A stretch of 39,544 bases of DNA. Source: Bacteroidota bacterium (lineage in GTDB: Bacteria; Bacteroidota; Bacteroidia; Palsa-948). The DNA lies in the NCBI GenBank assembly GCA_003164895.1, contig PLUL01000074.1:1-39544 (forward strand), given 5' to 3'. Positions 34,050-39,544 of the stretch are shown one piece after another. The notes under the pieces are model-generated. The model did no database searches. It saw only the letters and a list, made by a program, of their open reading frames with translations, and was not told the origin of the DNA. The position numbers were made by a program, and so were the translations under genes. The first letter of the stretch is position 1. Each line of letters opens with the position of its first letter.

Positions 34050-34289
34050 ATGTCACAGATTTGCCAGATAACAGGAAAAAGAGTAATGGTTGGAAACAAC
34101 GTTTCCCATGCCAACAATAAGCGCAAACGCGTTTTTCTTCCTAACCTCAAGGTTAAACGTTTCTTCCTTGTAGAAGAAAATAAATGGATTACTTTAAAAG
34201 TTTCAGCTCACGGAATGAAAGTGATAAATAAAAAAGGATTGAGCGCATGCCTTAAAACTTCAAGAGCAAAAGGTTTGGTAAAAAGATAA
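34050..34289 (+). CDS. rpmB: Large-subunit ribosomal protein L28
   Basis: A 79-aa basic protein with the L28 signature [20 protein letters not shown] and a typical [20 protein letters not shown] core. It binds 23S rRNA in the 50S subunit. The start at 34050 gives the normal length; the frame extends to 34005 with no family support. A terminator hairpin follows 31 bp after the stop, inside the next gene. Confidence 0.96.
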   Translation: MSQICQITGKRVMVGNNVSHANNKRKRVFLPNLKVKRFFLVEENKWITLKVSAHGMKVINKKGLSACLKTSRAKGLVKR

Positions 34290-34297
34290 TTATCAGA

Positions 34298-35695
34298 ATG
34301 ATTTTTATTTCAAATAAGACCCCGAAAATTTTCGGGGTTTTTTTATTGGTTTACTTTTTTTCACTTTCTGGATTTTCACAATCTCTTTACGATAATGATT
34401 TACTGACAAAAGAATTTCATTCCGGCAGAAGAGAAGCATTGCGCAAACTGATGGATGATAGTTCGGTTGCTGTTTTTTTTTCAGGAATAATAAAAACCCG
34501 ATCCAACGATGTGGATTATGAATTTCATCAGGATCCAAATTTCTATTATCTCACAGGATTAAATGAATCTAATGCGATTCTCCTGATTTTTAAAAATGAA
34601 TTTATTTTAAGCGATGGTTCGCCAACGAACGAAATTCTTTTTTTACAAGACAGAAATCCTAAAATGGAAAGATGGACTGGAAAGTTGCTTGGTGTGGATG
34701 GCACAAAAAGTATTTTAGGAATTCAGAATGCAGCTACTTCCGATGCGTTTGATGATTTTAAAATTCAATTCAATTCTTTCAAGAAAGTTAATTACATAGA
34801 ACAAAAACATGCAGGATATAATTTATACTATGAGCAATTCCAATCAAAATTATCGAACGCAAAAATAAATGCCGATACTTATTCGTTGAAGGAATATATG
34901 GCGAAGCTCCGCGAAATAAAATTAAAAGAGGAATTAGATTTGGTGCGCAAAGCAATCAGCATTACTTGCGATGGAATCAAAGAAGCGATGAAAGCAATTG
35001 AACCCGGAATGCACGAGTACGATGCCGAAGCAATTGTTGAATATGTTTTCAAAAGTAAAGGCGCTGAAGATGTGGGTTATCCGAGTATTGTTGGCGGAGG
35101 AGAAAATTCCTGCATCCTTCATTATGAATCAAACCGGAAAAAATTGGTTGAGATGGATATGTTAGTAAGTGATGTGGGCGCGGAATATCACGGTTACAGT
35201 GCGGATGTTACGCGTACTTATCCGGTGAACGGAAAATTTTCGGAGGAGCAAAAGTTAATTTATAATATTGTTTATGATGCGCAGGCGGCAGGAATTGCAA
35301 AATGCAAACCGGGAGAAGATTTTCGCGCACCGCATAAAGCTGCTACAGAAGTAGTGCAAAAAAGATTGATGGAACTCGGGATTATTAAAACTCCCAGCGA
35401 GTCAATGAAATATTTTTTTCATGGCACTTCGCATTATCTTGGGTTGGATGTACACGATGAAGGAACTCACGGTCGGTTGCAACCCAACAGCGTTATTACC
35501 GTTGAGCCGGGAATTTATATTCCATTTGGATCCGATTGCGATGAAAAATGGTGGGGAATCGGAATTCGGATTGAAGACGATGTTCTCATCACCGAAACTG
35601 AACCCGAAGTGCTTTCTGCCTGCGTTCCTAAAACCGTTGATGAGATTGAAGCATTAATGAAGCAGGAAAGTTTATTTAACCTGATGAAGAAATAA
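34298..35695 (+). CDS. Secreted Xaa-Pro aminopeptidase (M24B)
   Basis: A 465-aa aminopeptidase P-type enzyme removing N-terminal residues before proline. The N-terminal creatinase-like domain contains NFYYLTGLNE. The pita-bread catalytic domain has the five metal ligands in DVGAEYHGYSADVTRTYP, HGTSHYLGLDVHD, ITVEPGIYI and GIRIEDD. A signal peptide (IFGVFLLVYFF...GFSQ) indicates a periplasmic location. The start is 8 bp after rpmB, and the rpmB terminator hairpin (34320-34344) is read as part of the signal peptide (TPKIFGVF). No later start would keep the signal peptide. Confidence 0.92.
   Translation: MIFISNKTPKIFGVFLLVYFFSLSGFSQSLYDNDLLTKEFHSGRREALRKLMDDSSVAVFFSGIIKTRSNDVDYEFHQDPNFYYLTGLNESNAILLIFKNEFILSDGSPTNEILFLQDRNPKMERWTGKLLGVDGTKSILGIQNAATSDAFDDFKIQFNSFKKVNYIEQKHAGYNLYYEQFQSKLSNAKINADTYSLKEYMAKLREIKLKEELDLVRKAISITCDGIKEAMKAIEPGMHEYDAEAIVEYVFKSKGAEDVGYPSIVGGGENSCILHYESNRKKLVEMDMLVSDVGAEYHGYSADVTRTYPVNGKFSEEQKLIYNIVYDAQAAGIAKCKPGEDFRAPHKAATEVVQKRLMELGIIKTPSESMKYFFHGTSHYLGLDVHDEGTHGRLQPNSVITVEPGIYIPFGSDCDEKWWGIGIRIEDDVLITETEPEVLSACVPKTVDEIEALMKQESLFNLMKK
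34320..34344 (+). terminator. Intrinsic terminator inside the next gene's signal-peptide codons
   Basis: CCCCGAAAATTTTCGGGG (34320-34337, perfect palindrome) followed by seven T. It is placed as an rpmB terminator but lies 22-46 nt into the Xaa-Pro aminopeptidase frame. It could limit read-through into that gene. Confidence 0.85.
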
Positions 35696-35724
35696 TTTCT
35701 TTATAAAATTTCTTAAATCCCCCA

Positions 35725-36990
35725 ATGAAATTAAAGAACATAATTTTGTCTTGTTTTGTTTTCTGCAATTTTATTTTATTCTGTTTTAATTCTTTCGCGC
35801 AATCAACTAACTCGCCTACACATACCGGAGCCGACACGGTGGCGACGCATTCTTTACAAAAAACCCTTGATAGTATTTCCAAACAAAAAGATATTATTGA
35901 TATTGCTTTCAAGATAACGAAGATGAAAGTTTTTGTTCGCAAGCCGGATAGCATAAAAATGAAACCGGGCAAGCTGCTCATCTCCGGCAATCCCGCAACC
36001 GGATATACTATTCAAACCGGAATAACTGCGCTGTGGACAGAAAACATTTCTTTTTTTGCCGGTCCATTTAATACTACCAATCTATCCACCATTAATGCTT
36101 CGCCTGAATATTCAATTTTCGATCATCAGATAATTTTGCCCGTAGTATTTAGTATCTGGACGAAAGCAAATAAATATAATTTTCAGGGCGACTGGCGTTT
36201 TTACCAATATCCATCTTACACCTATGGTTTGGGCGGACACACTTCGTTGGCAGACCGAGATTCGATTAATTATTCTTACTATCGGATTTATCAGCAGGTG
36301 GTGAAAGAACTATTTCCTAATTTTTATGCCGGAGTTGGTTACGCGCTGGACTATCATTATAAAATTACTGACAGCGGAAACAAAACCGATTTCCAAAGTT
36401 ATAACGACAGCGCAACTAAAACAGTTTCATCGGGAATATTATTGAATATTGCATACGATAGTCGGCACAATAATAATAATCCGCAGGGTGGGATTTTTGC
36501 AAGCGTAACCTATCGCCCCAATTTTACTTTTTTAGGAAGTGATCAAAACTGGCAGATGCTGCAATTTGATTTCAGAAAGTATTTTAAGTTTCCTGCCGAC
36601 TCTAAAAACATTTTTGCGATTTGGAGTTACGACTGGCTCACGTTTGGCAAAGCGCCGTATCTGGATTTGCCAAGCACCGCGTGGGATACTTATTCCAATC
36701 TGGCGCGCGGATATATTCAGGGGAGATTGCGCGCACCAAATTTACTTTATATGGAAGCGGAATATCGCATTTCTTTAACGCGCAACGGATTGTTGGGTTG
36801 CGTTGTATTTACAAATGCTCAGGCGGTGTCGGAATATCCGTCAAACAAGTTTGAAACTATTTTACCTGCCTTTGGTACGGGAATCCGATTTAAATTAAAT
36901 AAATATTCCAATGTGAACTTTGCTGCCGATTATGCTTTTGGAACCGATGGCTCCAACGGAATTTTCTTTAATATCTGCGAGGTGTTTTAG
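35725..36990 (+). CDS. BamA/TamA-family outer-membrane barrel protein
   Basis: A 421-aa protein: signal peptide ending NSFAQ, a short N-terminal segment with no clear POTRA repeat, then a surface-antigen (Omp85-type) barrel. Indicators are LNIAYDSRHNNNNPQGGIFASVTYRP, the LARGYIQGRLRA segment resembling the RGY-type motif of such barrels, and LYMEAEYRISL near the end. BamA insertases carry several POTRA domains, so this short form is probably not the main BamA. It is 29 bp after the Xaa-Pro peptidase and likely in the same transcript. Confidence 0.8.
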   Translation: MKLKNIILSCFVFCNFILFCFNSFAQSTNSPTHTGADTVATHSLQKTLDSISKQKDIIDIAFKITKMKVFVRKPDSIKMKPGKLLISGNPATGYTIQTGITALWTENISFFAGPFNTTNLSTINASPEYSIFDHQIILPVVFSIWTKANKYNFQGDWRFYQYPSYTYGLGGHTSLADRDSINYSYYRIYQQVVKELFPNFYAGVGYALDYHYKITDSGNKTDFQSYNDSATKTVSSGILLNIAYDSRHNNNNPQGGIFASVTYRPNFTFLGSDQNWQMLQFDFRKYFKFPADSKNIFAIWSYDWLTFGKAPYLDLPSTAWDTYSNLARGYIQGRLRAPNLLYMEAEYRISLTRNGLLGCVVFTNAQAVSEYPSNKFETILPAFGTGIRFKLNKYSNVNFAADYAFGTDGSNGIFFNICEVF

Positions 36991-37001
36991 GGTTTCACCT
37001 T

Positions 37002-37014
37002 GATTACACCGATT
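37002..37014 (+). repeat. Dispersed 13-mer GATTACACCGATT
   Basis: Exact third copy of the 13-mer found twice after the barrel gene at 24503-24540. It again lies just downstream of a stop codon (36990). Confidence 0.55.
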
Positions 37015-37126
37015 TCTGAACACTACCCCATTTTGAACTTGAGGGCAATGCGAACTTCTTGAACCTCATTTGGAACTAATTTTAGATTGATTCATTCTGA
37101 CTCTAAGATTTGTAATTCTCGGGATG

Positions 37127-38179
37127 CTAATTGGTCACCACTATTTTTGCAAAGCGGATTGAAGTACCACCGGAAAGCCGAACAAAATAAACTCCTTTGT
37201 TTTCTAAATACATATCAAGTGGTTCTTTATTAGACACAGTAACTTTTTGAATAGTTTGCCCAACTACATCTACAATCTCAATTTGTTTGGTATCATCAGG
37301 TAGTATTAAAGTAAATCTTCCGCTAGTAGGATTAGGAAATGCAAGAGCGCTTTCATAAACAGTGTTATGGATTTCATTTGCAGATGAAAATGTATAAGGT
37401 ATGCATCTGTAAAATACTGCTGAATCAGACATGAAAGAATCAAATATTATTTTTGTAGTAGCAGTTGCAGTAAAGTAAACAACTGAGTTCGCACCTGATG
37501 GACTGAAACCTGTAGATGGAACATTAAGGTAATTATTATACCGCAATAAAGCGTAAGATTGACCTGATGTAAGAGAGTCAATTGTAAGTGTTGCTTTTAA
37601 GATACAAGCCTGAGCGCTTAAGCTCACATTGGGTTCGTCATTTGAATCAAGAACAATATGTATGGGTTTAGTAACATGCCCCGGATCTTTGTTTCCTGTT
37701 ACTGCAGCTCCGTAATCAACGTTTTGCGGAACGTAGTAGGCAAAAGGAGCGGAGTTATTAGCAACTGCACGAGTACCATAAAGAGATGAGAATATTCGTT
37801 TGAAAGGAACGGTATCAAAATTTGTATTAAAGAAAAGTGAATCTGTGGCTGAATATGAATTCACGCTGGTTGCACTGAATCCAATAGCCGGAATAATATG
37901 ATCGTAATCCGGATCCGTCATTCCACTTACATAAACTGAAATGATAACAGGTTGTTTTTTATTTAGAAATTGTTTTACCCAATCAAGATAATTTTGATAC
38001 TGAGGAGTTGCTGCATTCGGGTTCCATTCAGAATAGGTAAATGAAAATGCATTTAGAGCTATCGTGTCATTCACATAAATAAGTAACTCGCCTCCGGCTA
38101 CACTGCGGCAAATCCCCTTCGGAAATATAATTGCCATAATACAACCCGCGCCCTGTCGGAAGCAAGAAACTAAAAGCAT
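37127..38179 (-). CDS. 5'-truncated secreted protein with C39-like half-domain and T9SS sorting domain (probable pseudogene)
   Basis: A 350-aa frame without a signal peptide. Residues near 75-110 (KQPVIISVYVSG, then DYDHIIPAIGF) resemble the C-terminal, His-containing half of a C39-type papain-fold domain; the Cys half is missing. The middle is beta-rich, and the end is a T9SS type A sorting domain (FPNPTSGRFTLILP, KGVYFVRLSGG). The lack of an export signal with a sorting domain present implies loss of the 5' part. The break coincides with a RelE-toxin remnant on the other strand (38140-38298). Confidence 0.6.
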   Translation of the reverse strand: MLLVSCFRQGAGCIMAIIFPKGICRSVAGGELLIYVNDTIALNAFSFTYSEWNPNAATPQYQNYLDWVKQFLNKKQPVIISVYVSGMTDPDYDHIIPAIGFSATSVNSYSATDSLFFNTNFDTVPFKRIFSSLYGTRAVANNSAPFAYYVPQNVDYGAAVTGNKDPGHVTKPIHIVLDSNDEPNVSLSAQACILKATLTIDSLTSGQSYALLRYNNYLNVPSTGFSPSGANSVVYFTATATTKIIFDSFMSDSAVFYRCIPYTFSSANEIHNTVYESALAFPNPTSGRFTLILPDDTKQIEIVDVVGQTIQKVTVSNKEPLDMYLENKGVYFVRLSGGTSIRFAKIVVTN

Positions 38180-38298
38180 CTGCTGAGAATCTTTGGAGAA
38201 TACGCATAGGCGATTACCGAGTTATATATCTTATTGACGATTCCATTCTGATTATTGACGTAAGAAAAATAGGGCACCGAAAAGATATTTACCGATAG
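38140..38298 (+). pseudogene. RelE/ParE-family toxin, C-terminal remnant
   Basis: Reading from 38140, just after an in-frame stop, to the TAG at 38296 gives about 52 residues matching the end of RelE toxins: NPRPVGSKKLK, then LWRIRIGDYRVIYLIDD and RKIGHRKDIYR. The first half of the toxin and any antitoxin are missing. It overlaps the 5' end of the truncated T9SS gene on the other strand, marking a rearrangement junction. Confidence 0.75.
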
Positions 38299-38308
38299 GC
38301 ATAATTTC

Positions 38309-38336
38309 ATTCTCCATTTTCAATTATCCATTATTA
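38309..38336 (+). repeat. Intergenic heptamer tandem repeat
   Basis: Four consecutive 7-bp units ATTCTCC, ATTTTCA, ATTATCC, ATTATTA, possibly with decayed units on both sides, just after the RelE remnant. The gap 38299-38516 holds this array, a second one and a C8 tract, but no gene. Confidence 0.65.
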
Positions 38337-38406
38337 AATATTTATTTACATTTGCATACACTTGTTTTTTTAATGCTCACTACACACTCATACAGCGCCC
38401 ACAATA

Positions 38407-38434
38407 CATCATTATCAATTATTCATTTGCATTT
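38407..38434 (+). repeat. Second intergenic heptamer repeat
   Basis: Units CATCATT, ATCAATT, ATTCATT, TGCATTT at exact 7-bp steps, ending just before a run of eight C (38436-38443). Confidence 0.5.
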
Positions 38435-38516
38435 ACCCCCCCCGAAATTTTTTTATTAGCAGAAAAGCAGCTTACATTAATTGCATTTTTACAATCACTT
38501 TTAAAAACAATTTATC

Positions 38517-38993
38517 ATGAAAAAACTATTACTATTTGCAATTGTTTCAATTTTTCTTTTACCAAGTTGTGCAACAATTATGTCTGGAACAAAGAAAAAT
38601 GTTATTCTTGTTGAATTACCTAAAGATTTAGAGGTGAAAAAAGGCAGTGAAGTATTAGAAATAAAAGATAGGAGAGCCGCTTCAGCTAATAACGGTAATG
38701 GTCATTCCACACTATATATGTATCCTGGAGTAAGAGTAAAATTGACAAACGATCTTTCTTTAAAATTAATATCCGGAGGTCAAACTGCATCAGTTCCAGT
38801 AATGTATAACTACATGATTGGTGGTCTTATTTTTGAAACCTTTTATACTCTGGGTGTAGGAACAATTATTGACTTGGTAACAGGTGCTGCTAAAAAACCT
38901 AAGCTTAGATATATAGATGTTCCTGCTGCATTTAATAAAACAAAACCTCGTAGCCAAAAAGAATTGAAACGAGTTGTTATGGGTATGAATTAA
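38517..38993 (+). CDS. Small lipoprotein with CATIxSG N-terminus
   Basis: A 158-aa predicted lipoprotein: signal peptide with lipobox LPSC, mature start CATIMSGTKK, a pattern common to small envelope lipoproteins of several phyla. The body may carry a C-terminal hydrophobic segment (YMIGGLIFETFYTLGVGTIIDLVTGA) that could form a glycine-rich membrane helix. Function not recognised. It is followed 24 bp later by the GloVer-repeat gene on the same strand. Confidence 0.7.
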   Translation: MKKLLLFAIVSIFLLPSCATIMSGTKKNVILVELPKDLEVKKGSEVLEIKDRRAASANNGNGHSTLYMYPGVRVKLTNDLSLKLISGGQTASVPVMYNYMIGGLIFETFYTLGVGTIIDLVTGAAKKPKLRYIDVPAAFNKTKPRSQKELKRVVMGMN

Positions 38994-39017
38994 TTATATT
39001 TCCTAAAACCAAGAATA

Positions 39018-39544
39018 ATGAAAAAACTTTACACAATTATTTTGTTCGCTTTTGTTTACACAATTGCAAACGCACAATTTCACACTATCCTTGTTTTCAA
39101 TGGTACTAATGGTAGTAATCCTTATGGTGATCTTATTTACGATGGTACTTTTCTCTATGGGATGACACAGATTGGTGGTACACCTACAAATGGTTGTGGT
39201 GGTAACGGTTGCGGGGTGATCTTTAGGATAAAGCCGGATGGAACCAGAGATAGTGTGTTACTTAATTTCAATAGCACAAATGGAGCTACCCCTTTTGGAT
39301 CCCTTATTTACGATGGAACTTTTTTCTATGGAATGACAGCGGCTGGTGGTACAAACACTGATGGTGTCGTCTTCAAAATAAAGCCGGACGGAACAAATTA
39401 TGCAAAACTCCTCGATTTCAATAATGCAAACGGAATGAATCCAGATGGCTCTCTTTTTTCAGATGGAACTTTTCTATATGGAATGACACGGGTAGGTGGT
39501 ACAAACAATATTGGGACAATATTTAAAATAAAACCGGATGGAAC
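39018..39544 (+). CDS. Secreted GloVer-repeat protein, partial (runs off the window)
   Basis: An open frame of at least 175 codons that continues past the window. The signal peptide ends IANAQ. Three tandem repeats of about 45-52 residues follow, each of the form LxFNxxNGxxPxGxLIxDGTFLYGMTxxGGTN...GVIFRIKPDGT, matching the choice-of-anchor GloVer repeat family (TIGR03803). These are beta-propeller-like surface proteins, often ending in a T9SS sorting domain; that end is not visible here. The first repeat carries an extra CGGNGCG insertion. Confidence 0.85.
   Translation, partial: MKKLYTIILFAFVYTIANAQFHTILVFNGTNGSNPYGDLIYDGTFLYGMTQIGGTPTNGCGGNGCGVIFRIKPDGTRDSVLLNFNSTNGATPFGSLIYDGTFFYGMTAAGGTNTDGVVFKIKPDGTNYAKLLDFNNANGMNPDGSLFSDGTFLYGMTRVGGTNNIGTIFKIKPDG

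Noticed and set aside
37015-37126. Gap between the BamA-like barrel and the truncated T9SS gene, with several GAACTT-like words
   Set aside because: The words do not keep a fixed period, and no gene or clear terminator was found.
1-39544. CRISPR arrays, insertion sequences and prophage genes
   Set aside because: No array of regular 25-40 bp repeats with unique spacers, no transposase or integrase motifs and no phage structural genes were seen. The tandem repeats present are 7-9 bp units without spacers.

Overview
The window looks like a chromosomal segment of a low-GC member of the Bacteroidota, probably free-living or environmental. The evidence is a SusC/SusD pair, two proteins with type IX secretion (T9SS) C-terminal sorting domains, many secreted proteins whose signal peptides end in FSQ or FAQ, a fused B12-dependent acyl-CoA mutase (IcmF), and repeated TTTG / TAnnTTTG promoter elements in place of E. 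coli-type -35/-10 boxes and Shine-Dalgarno sites. No species can be named from the sequence alone.

Layout: 1-4.5 kb holds a small S4 RNA-binding protein, icmF and an outer-membrane beta-barrel protein. 4.5-9.8 kb is a minus-strand block with SiaC-like and SiaB-like proteins, an unrecognised 107-aa protein, a large beta-propeller/SpoIIE-phosphatase sensor and a small membrane protein. 9.8-17.7 kb carries dacB (PBP4-type), a CPBP membrane protein, rsmE, a tandem pair of barrel / thrombospondin-3 / EF-hand proteins, and thrS. 17.8-25 kb has a secreted C10 cysteine protease, a trans-sulfuration PLP enzyme, an EamA transporter, a CFA-synthase-like methyltransferase, a small Cys-rich secreted protein, a beta-barrel protein and ndk. 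25.1-29.7 kb is a susCD pair with its own promoter and terminator. 29.9-37 kb holds tRNA-His, rarA, a membrane protein, a three-gene cinA operon, rpmB, an Xaa-Pro peptidase and a BamA-like barrel. 37-39.5 kb looks rearranged: a 5'-truncated T9SS protein abuts a RelE-toxin remnant, followed by repeat-rich intergenic DNA, a lipoprotein and a GloVer-repeat protein that runs off the window.

The most coherent functional unit is the Sia-like partner switch. A propeller-sensing SpoIIE phosphatase, a SiaB-type kinase and a SiaC-type phosphoprotein lie together, but no SiaD diguanylate cyclase is present, so its output is unknown.

The least expected structural signal is a set of short tandem repeats with an exact 7-bp period, plus 8-bp and 9-bp relatives. 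Some are intergenic. Others lie in frame inside genes: they form the signal-peptide core of two secreted or membrane proteins and loop segments of DacB and RsmE. In two genes the start codon itself overlaps a repeat unit. Three genes (S4 protein, dacB, rarA) have a -7 box exactly 4 nt before ATG, which suggests leaderless mRNAs, and the rpmB terminator is embedded in the signal-peptide codons of the next gene.
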